Positions 28,943 through 42,634 of a stretch of 64,000 bases of DNA are shown here, piece by piece (the stretch's first letter is position 1; each line of letters opens with the position of its first letter). The position numbers and the translations under genes were made by a program. The notes under the pieces were generated by a model, which had not been told where the DNA came from, did no database searches, and saw only the letters and a program-made list of their open reading frames with translations. The stretch comes from Daphnia pulex (Eukaryota; Arthropoda; Branchiopoda; Diplostraca; Daphniidae), in assembly GCF_021134715.1 (NCBI RefSeq), contig NC_060026.1:14623001-14687000 (forward strand), written 5' to 3'.

Positions 28943-31790
28943 ATGTCATCAGCGGTGGATAATGAAAAAATTCTGCAGTTTTTACCCTTCAGTTCCGTTA
29001 TCTCTAGCTCATTCTGGCACAAGTTGACTCAAATGAAAATTGATGTTTATGCTTTGAATGACGAACCTGTTGAGATCACTGGCTATTATACAAATCAGTC
29101 TACATCGTCAAGGCTTCCCGCCTGTTTAAACGTTGATTACTCTTCTTTCGAAAAGTAAGCAAGATTTATCTGTTAGCTGATAGTTAAATTTCAAAGATTG
29201 CTTTCTGAAGTCGTCAGGTGTCTGATGCAGTGAGTACCAACGGAATTCTCTGTCAGGGACTCCTACAGAACACAAACACCCTTGAGGCCTTCAAGGAAAT
29301 CAACAAACAAACTGCCATTAACAAGTGTGGTGAACAAATCTGGAATGACATTTTGAGTGGAGCAGCTCTGTCAAACCCTAGTCTCCTAACCCGTTTTCTC
29401 TTGCTCACATTTGCAGTAACATACAAAACACATTATATAATACATTTCATGCCACTAACTATTTATAAAAATAGGATTTAAAGAAATATCAGTTCTACTA
29501 TTGGTTTGCCTTTCCAACACTGGTTTTCCCGTCTAAAATCCTCTTAAATGACGAACCTAAAGAAGTGGACAAAGTTTTAACAAAAGAAGAGGTGTGTCCT
29601 TTTAAAAGTGAATGCAGAGACAAATGTTTACTAATACCTCGAATATTCCTTTCAGCTTCTTCAGTTCCAGCAGGCTTACGATGAATTCAAGTCCTCACAT
29701 GGTCAGAGTGCTTTTGTGGTTGAGAAGAATACTGAATTAGGATACAAATGCCATCCTTTGAAAGAACTGGCCAATCTCAAAGATATTACGTGGATTGGGT
29801 TTTGTGACCCGTCTTCCCTACCTACCAACCCCGGATGGCCACTGCGAAATCTTTTAGCTTTATTAGCTCATCACCATAAAGAACGTCTCGTTGGCCTCTC
29901 TATTCTCTGCTGGCGTGATGGAGTGCGCGACGGACAACGCCGAGTTGGCTCTAGTCTCTTAATAGAAATCAAAGATGTCGTCTATCCTGGCGAGACCGAT
30001 TCCATACCCAAATGTCTCGGCTGGGAGAAGAACGAACGGGGCAAACTTGGAGCTCGAACGGTGAATCTCAGCAATTCCATGGATCCCGAACGCTTGGCCG
30101 AATCAGCCGTCGATCTCAATTTGAAGTTGATGAAATGGCGTTTATTACCGGAGCTCAACCTGGATCTCATCCAAAATACCAAATGCCTACTCCTCGGAGC
30201 TGGAACTCTTGGTTGTTACGTCGCCAGAACGTTGATGGTATCACACACACAATTAATAAATGCAATTTAATCGACTTGAATTCAACTTATTTACACATTT
30301 GTTTTAGGCATGGGGAGTCCGTCACATTACATTTATCGATAACGGACGAGTCTCATATTCCAATCCGGTACGCCAATCGCTTTTCGGTTTCGACAATTGC
30401 CTCAACGGAGGTCAACTCAAAGCTGAAAGCGCTGCAAATTCTCTACGTAAAATCTTCCCTGGAATGGTTTGTTTTTATCCCAAATTTTAAATTTTCTATT
30501 CGAAATTGATGTGATTTTAATTGGAGTAGATCAGTCGAGGGATCGATTTGCGCATTCCGATGCCTGGCCATTACGTCACGGATGCCGAAGAAGTTGAGAA
30601 GGACGTCCAGATGTTGGCGGACGCAATCGATGAGCACGACGTCGTCTTCCTGTTGACTGACACGCGAGAAAGTCGTTGGCTGCCTTCCATGTTGTCTGCT
30701 TATCGCGGAAAGGTTTTTAAAATAATAAATAATAAAACAAATAATTATTTATTATATTTTTATACAAGTTTCCTTGTTTAAGGACGTAAAAATTCATTCA
30801 CAAAAAAGAAAATTTATTTAAAATAGTTTTTTTCTGTTTACAGCTGGCCATCAATGCCGCCTTGGGCTTTGACACGTATTTGGTTATGCGTCACGGACAA
30901 AGAGAGCCGTGGAATCCCGGTCAAGTTCAATCTGAAAAATCGAAAGGCGTCATGCGGGGAGCTCTGGCTGGTCGCCAGCTGGGCTGTTATTTCTGCAATG
31001 ACGTTGTCGCTCCTGGCAATGTGAGTATTCTTATTTTTTCGCAAAGGGAGGGGGTCTGGATATCGTGACGTTTTGACGTGGAATTCTTCCAACTTGTTTT
31101 TATATATATTTTTCTTGTCCATTCAGTCGACCAAAGATCGGACCCTTGATCAACAATGTACCGTCACGCGACCCGGCATTTCTCTGATCGCCTCCGGATT
31201 GGCTGTCGAATTGATGGTCTCTGTTCTCCAACATCCTCAAGGGTTCGTTTTCGTTTGTACATCGACACCAAACATATCATTGCAATTGCTCATTGTTACC
31301 CGCCAAAGGCAAGACATTCGAGTAATAATATCCGTCCGTATTTTCTTCATTCCGACAGGGGAAACGCGTCGGCTGAGATTTCCACCGATGCCATGACAAC
31401 CGTCCAGCAACACCAGCAGGAAGAGTTGGAAAAGAAGGAAGCGATTAATAGCAGCCCGCTCGGTGTCGTACCTCACTCGATTCGAGGTTTTCTCCACCGA
31501 CACCAGCAAGTGCTTCCGGCGACGGAAGCATTTTTCAATTGCACGGCTTGCTCACCGCTCGTTATCCAGCGCTACGCCGAAAAAGGCTACACCTTTTTAG
31601 CCGAGGTTTTCAATGATTCCGATGTCCTGGAACAAGTGTCTGGATTAGCCGATCTTCATAAGGACATTGCTACCATCGAGGTAAATTATTTTATCCCAAT
31701 TCTGAAAATGTTGCAAACAAATTTGAATTAATCCATTTTTCAATTCAGGATTGGGATTATCCGGAAGAGTCGGAAGGATCAACAGATTAG
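28943..31790 (+). CDS. ATG7: Autophagy E1-like enzyme ATG7
   Basis: ATG7 is a cytosolic E1-like enzyme that activates ATG12 and ATG8/LC3 for autophagosome formation. Ten exons (28943-29154, 29211-29415, 29475-29591, 29656-30237, 30308-30466, 30530-30712, 30844-31020, 31127-31242, 31359-31680, 31749-31790) give 704 aa against 703 in human. The N-terminal domain includes [16 protein letters not shown] and [12 protein letters not shown]. The adenylation domain has [28 protein letters not shown] and [16 protein letters not shown]. The catalytic cysteine is in [12 protein letters not shown], and the C-terminus contains [12 protein letters not shown]. Exon 2 uses the acceptor at 29209-29210; the nearer AG at 29216-29217 would break frame. 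A transposon ends 70 bp upstream of the start. The gene converges on VGLL4. Confidence 0.97.
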
Positions 31791-32312
31791 ATTAGCAAAT
31801 ATGAAATTTATTCACACATTGTATTCCTCGCTAGAACTGAATGTCATCACAATGTCGTAACGAGATGTCAAGGAAAATGTCTCTCTATCGAAATTAAATC
31901 GAAAAATACAAAGCAAAGAAAAAAATATTATAATTGATAGGAATTCCAACAGAAGAGAGGGGGGTAAAAAAAAAGATCACGTATGGAAAGATAATCTTTT
32001 TTGTCACATCAAACACACACACACACACAAATTACACATCAACTCGAGGATTTTGAAAAAAAGTTGAAAAATCGAAATACCACATCAAGTTTTTTTTTCT
32101 TTTTTTAAATTTGGCCAAAAAAAAATTATTTAAAACAAACTGAAAAATATCTAATAAATAATCAAATTGGAACTGATTTCGGATTTTAATTAATTATTAA
32201 AAGTTTGCTGTTTTTTTTTTTTTAGTTTTTTTTTGCACACGCACACACAAAAACTCTCTACCGTTAAAATATTTTCGTGATCGATTATTTGAAAAATAAA
32301 AGAGAAATAATA
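31791..32312. other. Shared 3' region of ATG7 and VGLL4
   Basis: An A/T-rich convergent intergenic stretch without coding signal. There is an AATAAA on + at 32153-32158 and TTTATT (minus AATAAA) at 31807-31812, so the two 3' UTRs may overlap across most of it. Confidence 0.45.
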
Positions 32313-35300
32313 TTAAGTGAGAAGAAGTCCTTGTCGCTGGGCTGATGACGGTAGTGGAGAGCCTGGCTGGGAGTCGGTGTTGGCCTCCTTTTCCTTGGTT
32401 TCACTCTGCAATTTGAGCCAAGTTTCTCCAAGGGCTTTGGCGAAATGATCATCCACTATTGAAACCAAAAAAAGGTTAGAAAATGAAAGAAATTTTAACA
32501 AATATAAAAATGTTGTCCTTTTTTCTTTACCTGAAAGTCCTGTGACGTTGACAGTGGACGGCATTTTATTGGCCGCCCCACCATCGCGTGAGGATGAGTC
32601 ATTGGTGGTCGTTAAATTGGAGGTAGACGACGATGAAGACGATGGCGACGACGAAGCAAACAGGTGAGTGTAACGTTCGCCCAGCGATCGCCGGAAATGT
32701 TCGTCAATCACCGGGTCGCACATACCTATATTTGGTCAAGAAACAAATGAAAATCGTTTTATTATTATGTCAGTCGTCCTTTTTTTTTCGAGAGTCGTGA
32801 GCTGAATGTCAACGAACTCTGGTCAAAAGGGACCCACTGTCAAGTGGTGGCCTTCGAACAACAACAACAACAACAACAACAACCAAACTTCTTTCTTTTT
32901 TTTTCTCATCTATTTTCCCCTCTCTCCTAAAAGGTGTTGATGATTATCGATCGTCCAGCATGTACACACAGCTGGCTGGCGCGTCCATACGCTCCTTCTA
33001 TAACCCTCCTGAAGATAGGAGCCCAACAGCACCCCATGAATGAAAACGTTTTCTTCTTCTCCAACAAAGAGAAAAGACCAAATGGAAGGGCGACCTTCAT
33101 CGCTTCAAGCGCTTGGTTCGATTCCGTTTTCAACCGAGTTTTCATCCAACTTCTCTTCTTTGGCTTCTTCTTCTTCTTCAACTATTGTTGTAGATATTTT
33201 TTCCAGCAAAAGGGTAGGATTTCTTCTTTGGACCCTTACCTGTGATCTTCTCTCTCCCCCCCATCAACACTTTCCGAAAGGTAAAAAGGAAGAATATATC
33301 GATCGGCCTTGAGGGTATGGGGGGTTCTCTTCTTTCCCTTAACGTTGAAAAATGGTAAACAGCCGCGCGGGACTTTTGACCCCTTTTAACAGAGTAAGGA
33401 AGAAGAAGAAGAAGGGTCCACCTTCTTTTTTCAGGAGAAGAGAAAAACTCCTCCCAATCAGCAATTAGCATTGGCTCGGAAAAAGAAAGAACCGACCAAC
33501 ATAAAAGAAATCTTCTTTCTGCACTTGTATTGTTTCCCTGTTTGAAACAATCGCTAGATATGGGGCTCGGCTCCTTATAGGAGCCCTCCTGAAGAAATAA
33601 AAGTAAGTTACCGATATCAAAAAGTGCGGTGGAGCGCAATGATCCGGAGAAAATCCACACACACAAAGGAACCAGAAAATGGGGTGGTGGTATATACACA
33701 CACACACACGAGGGTTGTTGGTTAGGTACATCTAACACACATTGTCTTCGTGATTTCCCCCCACCGTCCACCTGTGTGACCTCGCCCGAGGCTAGCCTCC
33801 TTATTTTCTTATTTTTCGGTGGCGCCACTGAACTAGAGGGGAGAAAATATCTTTGGTGAGCCCCGTCTGCTCCTCCTCTTCTTCTTCCAGGTAATTAAAA
33901 GTTTCACCTTCCGAGAGACGAGCTTTTCCTCACCCCCCATATATCGCCCAGCACACACACACGGCCCTCCTTTTGTTTCAACAAAGAAAAATAATAGAAA
34001 ACGAACCTGAGGAAATGATTTCGCGGCGTTGTGGAGGAAGTCTAGCCTCTCCGTCAGCTGTTGGACGCGAGCGAACTGGTGGTGGTGGAGGAGATCCATT
34101 GCCTGCTGTGGTTGTCCGAGCTGACTGGGAGGCCGACGAGCTCGTACTGCCGCAAGGACTCGGACAGCTGGGAGCCGGACTCGATCGCAAACTGGAAGCG
34201 CAAGTGATGACAGAAGGTCGAGGACCTGATGAACTTCCGTAATCCGGTGGACTGGGATATCTCAGCGGATAGGACGGAAGGATTCCAGTTGACGATCCAG
34301 CCGCTGGATAAGGTGGAGGTGAGGCTCGACGTCCAGTGCTCATATCCAACGGTCTGTCCACTTCATCAGCCGTTTCCACCGGAATTCTCCTTTTTTAATC
34401 AAAATAATCAAATGAAAATGAAGTTGAATTGGAATTAAAGTTAAATGTAATTTACTCTTTGCGAGCCCTGGCGGCGGTAGAAAGCAATTCGTGATGGCGT
34501 TCGTGACGTCTTCGTTCTTTCTTGGTCCTCGTCGGGAGTTCTTTATTTCCACCCCCATCATTGTCAGCACCGACCCGATTGGATGTTAAATCCCGATCAT
34601 CTATTAATTAAAAAGAAAGCATTAAAAATGATTCAATTCCACACCAATCAAAATGACAAAACGATTGGGGAAGGTAGTAGGTAATCACCATCGCTATCTG
34701 ACCACGGCTGCCACAAAGGCTTTGGTCTGACGGCCGCAGGAGGAGGATCGTGAGGAGGAGGAACTCTCTGTTGACTGGGTTCGTGGTGGCTGGCCATCGG
34801 CCTGCCGTTCGCCCCGTGAAAGACACAACTGAATAGCGTTCGACGACAGGATCCCCCAAACAACACTCAACCGATTCAATTCAAAGCCAAACAAAATCCC
34901 GACACGCACAGCAACCTGGACCGAGTCACGTCATTACACCAGAAACTCGGTCAATCAACTAGAGCCAAAAACGTTGGTGTCTTAATTTTTCAAACTGTGT
35001 GTGTGTGTAAATCCAATTCGACCAAAGTGAAGACGTCAGAGAACGAGCGTCATAGAAGCGCGTCAGGTGCACCAAACGAAACAAAAGACACACACGGGGT
35101 GCACAGAAGCCAGTTTTTCGGGTCAAGTTGAATGCGTTATGACGTCACAAAACACTAACAAACACACACACACACACAAAACTTACACACTGGACGTAAG
35201 AGCGAGAGGGAGGAAAGGCGCGGGCCGTCTCACAAGGCGCCGCATCTCGAATGCCTGCCTTTTCGATAGTGGGCCAACACGAAATGCAGAAGAAGAAGAA

Positions 35301-37727
35301 GCGCCACAGATTGCAGCGCCACCGCTTCACAACAGCCGCCCCGAGAGGATTTTTCTTCTTCTAACCACGCGGTTGGCCACACCACAGGTACGCCACCTGT
35401 CCCTAATACCTCCCCCTTTCTTCTTCTTCTCCCCCCTCTTCTTCTTCTTGGCCAGAAAAATGATAATAATAATAATCATAATAAATACGAGAAAGGCTTT
35501 TTAAAGTTGTTGGTAGAAATTCGAGTCTACGAAAAAAATTTGGACAAGTTCATTGTCTCAGAAAATAGTTTTTAACTAATCCACCGTTAATTGTTGGGCT
35601 TTTTTTTCATCAGTCATGCGAAGGCCACGTGATTGGTTGGTTCAACAGGTGGCTACCGACGCAACGAATTTTTCTTTTTTGTGTTGGGGACCATCTCTTT
35701 TAATAACAATTCTCTGACTCATTGAATATAAAATAAAAAAGGTTTCTCGGTACTGAACCTCAAAAGCGGAAATGGCAACAGAAATTGCACGAATAACTTT
35801 TTCCTTTAGTGGTTTGAGATTCTCGGAGAAACCATAATCAAAGAAATAAAATAAGTAATCGATTCTTTTCGGGTCGGCCTCATATTATCAGTGCGAGTTG
35901 GCTTGAGGTCTGCCATTCGTCTTTTTTTTCCAGTTAATTTTGAAAAATATCCCTTCGACTGTGAATATCAGTGTCGGTTGAGTTCCCAGACTTTTCTTTC
36001 TTTTTTATTTTATCTTCCTGGGCTTGACGTCATCAGAGAGGGGGGGATAAAAAATGTCTACTACTACTACTAGGATACTACTGTGTTATTCGTCACAAAA
36101 GACTTCCTTTCTTTCTCACACGTTTCCCCCCGTCTCGGTGAGTAATCGACCACCGTCAATGCCTCGAGTCGACGCCATTAATCACGTGGACGCCATTTTC
36201 TACCTTTTTGTATTTTATTCTTTTTTTTTCGTTTCTTTTATTTTTGGTCGAAACAGTAGGCCACGCCATCTAGCGGCCAAAATTATCACTTTTTGTTCGC
36301 CACCTAGCGGTCGAATAAACAACTACGCACAAGTCCAGTTATTTTTGAAAAAAAAAACCGAGAAACATTTGCTGTGCTCTTCCCGAAATTCTCAAGTTTT
36401 TACAGAGCGTGAAAAGGGGACCGTTCGCCATTGCGCCTATAGCCCCCGTAGTGCGTAAAAAGTCAGGAATGCGCACGGTAATCCTCTTGTTATAGCTTTT
36501 TCACGCTGGAAAGCGACAAGTCAGCGTTGCCAACAGAAAAAGAGAAAAGGAATAGAGCTCTCCTAACTACTACTTCAAAAAAGAGAGATGGTGAACATTT
36601 GTGCTTGCATTGCTTACGGATGACCTTTAAGGTCCTTGGAGATAATTCAATTAAAACTTTCTTTTCTTTCTCTCTCGTTTTTTCCTAGTAAAATAAACTT
36701 TTTAATAGATAGGGAGGGGGGACTACTGGAAATAACAGGAGGAAACGGAAACTGGGATTCATTAAATTTATAAAGAAGAAAAACGAAAAGATGAAACCGG
36801 ATCGTTCCACACATACACACGAGGACACCAAAGTTAGAAGGGGGGGGGGTGTTGGATAGCCCCTTTTTTCCATCCATCCGGCCGGCTGTGTGTGTGTGTG
36901 TTAGTACAACAGCCATTTTCCGTTCACAATTGGGTTATAAGGAAAAAAAAAGCTGAATGTTGTACATGTGTACAAGCCTGCGTGGGACTTTTTTAATAGT
37001 CTGTAAATAGCCGTCAACATATGGAAAAATAGAGATCGGACGGGCAGATGGGGCACACACACACAAGGACGGACATACTATCCATAGTGGGGGGTTATAA
37101 CCGAGGGGAAGAAAAGTATAAAAAGGGGAGCATATATAAAGGGAAACTGGTCGATATATATTTTTTCCCGTACAGCTGCTACTACCCCCTACACACAGCC
37201 TTGTGTCGCATGCAATCGCCTCCTGAAATTATGAAGGGGACAGGACAGACACACAACCCCAAAAAAGGCCAACCCAATTTCTTTATGGATATCAAAAATC
37301 CTTGTGTGTGTTGATTGGGAGACTCGTTTGACAGACTCTCCGCATTCCACAGTTAGTACACACACTTCAACAGCGTGTCTGTGTGTTAAAAAAGTGACTT
37401 TCTTTATGGCTGGAGGGCACGGAACGCTAGCACCAACCAATCCCAATAACATTGACATTCCTGACATTTTGTTCCGCCGTGAGCGCGGAACGCACACCGA
37501 AATAAAAAGAAATAAAAATTCGATTTGATATTTCGTACCTGGTCCCCGAACCACATTCCTCTGTAATCTTTTTAATCCCAATTTTCCTATTTTCTACCTT
37601 TCAACAACGAAACGAAACAAATTTGAAATTTCGGTATTTTACCTTTGTGTTTGTTGGCAGTTGATTTGTGAAGTTGATCGTGAATGAGCGTGGCAGCTCT
37701 CGACAGCACGTCCAACGGCGTCTCCAT
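32313..37727 (-). CDS. VGLL4: Vestigial-like protein 4 (Tgi ortholog), TEAD cofactor
   Basis: VGLL4 is a nuclear cofactor that competes with YAP/Yorkie for TEAD/Scalloped through Tondu motifs, acting in Hippo growth control. The common exons are 34456-34600, 34007-34389, 32531-32725 and 32313-32455. Two alternative first exons, both phase 1, can join them: a distal one (37643-37727, METPLDVLSRAATLIHDQLH, like vertebrate VGLL4) and a proximal one (34689-34797). The proximal form is 324 aa. Tondu motifs are IDEHFRRSLGERY and VDDHFAKALGETW. RPSVITCASS and RPLDMS are also shared with vertebrate VGLL4. Ser/Pro-rich linkers separate them. The distal N-terminal motif is conserved, so the distal form is probably ancestral. 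Confidence 0.93.
32857..32883. repeat. (AAC)9 microsatellite
   Basis: Nine perfect AAC units in a VGLL4 intron. Confidence 0.9.
34689..34797 (-). other. Proximal alternative first exon of VGLL4
   Basis: An ATG begins a 36-residue Pro/His-rich segment (MASHHEPSQQRVPPPHDPPP) that ends in a phase-1 donor (G then GTGATT). It joins exactly to the AT-starting exon at 34600, giving a continuous WSDSDDDRD. A separate promoter would lie just upstream (34798 onward). Confidence 0.75.
34798..37642. other. VGLL4 first intron / proximal promoter region
   Basis: No further coding exon was recognised. The interval is rich in CA repeats, CTTCTT tracts and poly(T) runs and should contain the promoter for the proximal first exon. 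Confidence 0.4.
37643..37727 (-). other. Distal alternative first exon of VGLL4
   Basis: It encodes METPLDVLSRAATLIHDQLH plus eight residues and ends phase 1 before GTAAAA, so it can join the exon at 34600 across a 3-kb intron. The first dozen residues closely match vertebrate VGLL4. An (AAC)9 microsatellite (37797-37823) lies in its 5' leader or promoter. Confidence 0.85.
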
Positions 37728-39315
37728 AGCGTCGTCGACTGTTGGGGGTTGGATTTTACACGACGCGCGCGCGCAAACGTTGGCGATCGATTTCCGAACA
37801 ACAACAACAACAACAACAACAACCCAAAATCAATGATCAACACACACACACCCACAAACTGAATAATTTCACGTGAAAAATCAAAAAGAAGAAGAAGCTG
37901 AACCGACTGACTCGGCAATCTGAACACGAATGAGAAAGTCACAACTGTGTGCGGTTGGTGTAGCTCAGGAATTCGACAGACAACCTTTTTTTTGACTTAG
38001 TTCCTTTTTTCTTCTCTTGTGTGTGTGTGTGTGTTGTTGTCAGCTGCTGCAGACAGAAAAGAGAGTCGCCCGGCTCTACTCTATAACTCTGAGGCTAAGA
38101 ACCGGCCAGGAATGTTTTCCACCATTTGGCACCGCCTTCTTTCCCCTCTTTCACAACGGACCACTCCCACTGTACACACACACGCTCCCGGGGCTCACTC
38201 TTGGGGGGGGGGAACAACAAAACAGCTGATTGTGTGTGAGTCTCACGAAATAGACTCAGCGCCATTCTTAAAGGAACACACACACACACGGGACTCACGC
38301 ATTTACACACTGTATTTTTAATGTACACACATTCCACACTGTCGGGATGAATGTGGTTTTGGTTCACTTTTTCGGATAGCCACAAAATAGCCAAAGGGGA
38401 TTCTAATTTTTTGGGTTTTAAAACCGAGGATGGAGTTGATCGATCGACGCCCACTTTTTTTTTGTACCTTTATATATTTTTATCTTCTTTAATAACTCTT
38501 TTTTCTTGGGAGAGTATTATTTTATTTTGAAGGGGTTTTTTTTTTCAATTTTGTCTTTGGGCTCAGCGAAAATGCCGTCTGCTGTACCTAGGACGCCATC
38601 AGGCGGTTGGAATGTCAACACCACGTGACTCTCCCCCAATTGGTCAGACACCGACTCCGCCCCTCTTTGGAAACAAAAAGAAAATGGAAAACGACATTCT
38701 TTCGCATTTCAGCCTCCCGTTATACATTTTACTTGCTGGTTACTTCTGCTGGGGCTGTAATGCACAGACTCTCTGCCTAGCTAGAGATCGTGAAAGAATC
38801 CCTTATTCGACTCGGAAGGCCATACAGTTCACGCTTTCTCTCAAACAAGGCCTTTTGTTGTGTGTAGATCACGACACGGGTCACGATCATTTCCCAAACG
38901 CCAGAGAGGGCCAAGCCCGCGTGGGAATCGAATACGAAAAAAAAATAAAAAAACTGGCTAGAACTAGAAGAGCATGAGCCAAGTCGCATATTTCCCAAAA
39001 CATTCTTTTGAATCTTTTCAACAATTTCGTTATTTGTTTGCTCGGTAAAAGAAAAAGGAAAACTTGTTGCTGCCGACCCAACAGCTGATAGGCGTCCCGT
39101 CATCCCGTCCCGTTGTTGATTGGAGTGGTTCCAGCACAGATAACGACGATGCTGATTCACTAACGAAAACAAGTCGAAAAAATATTTTGGCACAGCGTTC
39201 TGCGTGAGTTGGACAAGGACCTTGTTCATCATCATCTTACGCCAATCTTTACGTTTAAAAAAGTCAGTGCACGTAAACAAGTCGATCAGAGCAGCAGGTT
39301 GACCAAAAACATCAA
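37728..39315. other. Divergent intergenic region, VGLL4 / NT5DC1
   Basis: A head-to-head interval presumably holding both promoters, with CA/GT repeats (for example 38016-38034) and poly(T). No supported coding exon is seen. Confidence 0.4.
37797..37823. repeat. (AAC)9 microsatellite
   Basis: Nine perfect AAC units about 70 bp upstream of the distal VGLL4 start codon. Confidence 0.9.
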
Positions 39316-40894
39316 ATGATGGCCGCTGCTAGTACAACAGGTCGATCGATATTTCGAATACGACACTACGACTGCGTCGGATTCGACATGGTACACACAT
39401 TCCGTTAATCGTTTTAAAAGTTTTTAGAAAGTGAATTTAATTAAAATTGTGAATTACACAGGATCACACTTTATGTCGGTACCGACTCGGAGCAGTTTTC
39501 GAAATGGTAAATTGTAATTGCTTTAATTAGGTTTTTAAAAATTTTGATTAATTTCATAATGGAATGATAGGAATATCAAGCTCTGGCGGATTATTTGATC
39601 CGGGAGAAAGGCTACGACGCTCGTCTCAAGAGACCTCTGGCGGAAGACGCCAATTTCTTGCACAAAGGCATCGTCATGGATGTCGACTTTGGTAATTTCG
39701 TCAAACTGTCGGCTGACGGTCGCGTCCTTCGTGCCAGTCACGGGACCCGGGTGATGACGGACGCCGAAATCACCGGACAATACGGACCTCTACGATCCGA
39801 CGAGTCGCTCCGGCAAATGGCCGCCGATCCCATCGACGCCACCGAAGGGCCCATCCATCGAAAGTATCGACCGTTTAAAGATTATTTCGATCTACCCGCA
39901 CTCGTCATGTGCGCACGCATCGTCGACTTGCTAGACTACGCCAACGGCAATAAACCTCTAGAAAAATACAATTTCTGGAAAGACGTCCTCTACGGATTGG
40001 TCGAAATGTTCAGCAGGTTTTCCCCCATCAAATTTACATAATCAAAAAGAAATAATCAATTAATTCGTGGTTTCTATTTTTTAAAAAAGGGATAATTTGA
40101 AATTGAACGCTGGAGGCTATTACCCGAAAATCAAACTCAATCCGGAATTGTACCTGAGGCCGTGCGGTGATGGACTCAAGAAATGGTTGACGGAAGTAAA
40201 AAAGAAACAAGTGACGTTTCTCATCAGTGGATCCGATCCCGACTACGTCCAGTGGGTGGCCAGTTATTGCCTGGGAACCGATTGGAAAAACTATTTCGAT
40301 TACATCGTCTGCGCCAGTAAAAAGCCTGGATTCTTTAGCGGGAACAGACCGTTCCAGCGATGGAATCATTCCAATTCATCGGCGGGCGGAGTCGAGGATC
40401 AGGAAATTGAACTGGAAGAATTATTGCCCATCAATAAGACAATCTACTTGAGAGGCAATTGGAATCAATTGAAATCTTCCATGGCCTGGTGCTGCGGAGT
40501 GGACCACCCCAAGGTCCTCTACTTTGGCGATCATCTCATCCAGGATGTCCTGGCCGCCGACACGAGTCGATTGGACGTCGTTGCCATGGTGGAAGAATTG
40601 GCGGCCGAAAGTCAACCCAAGAAAAGTCCCCCGATCGATGGCCTCTGCTCCTACAAAAGGTGGGGCTCCTTCTTCTACGACGAACGAGGCCTGGATAGCA
40701 ACGGTCCTGGACGGCTGCCGGTCGATAGGATGAACACCCTGTGGAGCAATTTGATCGCCCAACACGCCCGGCTCTGCATTTCCTACATGGAGGCGATTTC
40801 AGATTACCCGACCGATCACGAATTCGCCACCACTCAAAATGGACATACGAAATTCCTGGGATTCTTGCCCAGTCTTCCAACTTGTTTATTGTAA
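39316..40894 (+). CDS. NT5DC1: 5'-nucleotidase domain-containing protein 1
   Basis: A HAD-superfamily protein of the cytosolic IMP-GMP 5'-nucleotidase-like family; substrate of this subfamily is not established. Exons 39316-39390, 39462-39506, 39571-40016 and 40090-40894 give 456 aa, as in human (455). The nucleophile motif GFDMDHTLCRY is split by intron 1. VLRASHGTRVMT, YFDLPALVMCARIVD and KKPGFF match the family. The late HAD Asp lies in KVLYFGDHLIQDVL, and the family motif KRWGSFFYDE follows. Exon 2 is only 45 nt. Two consecutive ATGs open the frame; the first is used here. The downstream 1.7 kb is empty. Confidence 0.93.
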
Positions 40895-42634
40895 AATGTC
40901 TGTGTGTGTGTGAACCAATTCCTTTAGCGCAAATCGAATGGAACGTGAATACAAAACTCAAGCGTGTGCGTGTCTATAACAGCTGGGAAATTTATGCGAT
41001 CATTTCTATCCTTCCTTTTAACTCGGTTCGTAATGGCCACCATTTTCTTTACGGGAAAATTCCAGCTATAACGAGTCCTCGGCTGTTTTTTAAAAAGTCG
41101 TGAGCTCGTGATTGAGACATCGTGATGAATTACTCATGCAACGTTTCAGCATCAGGCTTCCCAAGTTAGGTGATAATCTACGACGTCAAATAACCTTAGG
41201 TTAGACACTTGGTGGTTAAAAAGTTTTTAGTCGGAATTTTTTCAACGTGACTCATTCTTCACTTACATATCGTCGATATGGGAGATAAGAGCCTACTACA
41301 ATGTACAAGCACGGCAAGGCATTAATTTTTGTTTTTTAAAAAAGGTGAAGAATGTACATCATTCATATTTTTCCCTTTTTTCTTCTGAGAAAAAGAACCG
41401 ATGACCGCACCCGATTCATCACTGCCGTAATAGCTGTCTTGAAGTGTCTAACCCACTTTGAAAGTCAAACATCCAGCTGGTCCCGCTTCATGATTATGTG
41501 TAGTGCTTTGTTATAACCGTTACATATCGCCCGTTGGGTTTGAGTCTGCAGCATACCAAATTTGTAGAAAGGGTTTGGCAAATCAAGCAACCAACAGACT
41601 TCATTAAATCGATAGATATCGGAATGTTTGCGGCGCTTATTTCTAATGAATTTGAGCAAATTTTTTAATGGTCGTTTTAAAAAAGTTACGTTCAATATTT
41701 AATACCGACAAAGAGAAGCAATTTGACAGGAAAAAGTTTATGGATGGATGGATCAGCAGGGCTAGCTTTTCAACGCAGATTAAGAAAATGCTCTATCACT
41801 CATCTACTTATATATTTTTAAATATATAATCACTCGACGTTTGCCAGGGGTTTATTCTTTCTGGGACGCATAAGTAATTGTGTACGGCACTCCTCTTTCG
41901 TTAAGAGGTAATAAAAGTCAGCTTAAAATAAGGAGATTATTTAAAATTGAAAAATGTACGGAAACAACACAAAACGAACTTAATGACCCTCTTATTCGGT
42001 GAATACGGCAGAACTGGGAGTTAACTGTTTTTGGAAATTTTTTAGAGATTTAATTTTAAAATACCGTAGTTACCGATATTCCACACTCCACGGTAGATTT
42101 ATCTAATAAATTCGAGAATAAATTGTTGGATGTAGTCCTAGTGATTATCTCATTCGAAATTCGACGCAGTAAAAATTGACGCGTTTCATGACATATCTAA
42201 AACTGCACACAAGTACACAGTACGCACAAAAACATTAACGCATAGAAATAGGACAACAAGTTGCCGAACCGGTAAATCGCGTTGCTTGATATGTCTGTCA
42301 AATGGAATCCCCCGTCAGGATTGTTTTTTAATTACATCCGTTAAACATAAATGTATCCGGAGAATTCATACAAAAGTTGCGTAAAAGACCTAGAAGCATT
42401 CAAATATTTTTAATCAATGATTCAATTGCCATCTATCAATGATGACAAGAACGAAATCAGAACGCAAACAGCTGATCTGTCAAAGTCATTTGCAAACAGA
42501 TTATCATTGAGTCATCAATATACTTTGTCATTGAATATTTAGCGTCATTGGCCTATTGAACACGTTATCTTGATCTCGCCTATAGCTTTTGATCATTTGT
42601 GAACCTTAACAAGCATTTTTACTGTTGATGGAAG
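40895..42634. other. Intergenic region between NT5DC1 and the syntaxin gene
   Basis: No supported gene is seen. An isolated 76-codon minus ORF (41465-41695) has no recognisable domain, and I could not connect it to other exons. AATAAA occurs at about 41907-41912. The right part should hold the syntaxin promoter. Confidence 0.4.

Noticed and set aside
41465-41695. 76-codon minus ORF in the NT5DC1-syntaxin interval
   Set aside because: No recognised domain, no flanking splice signals leading to other exons, and no suitable poly(A) signal; most likely a chance ORF.
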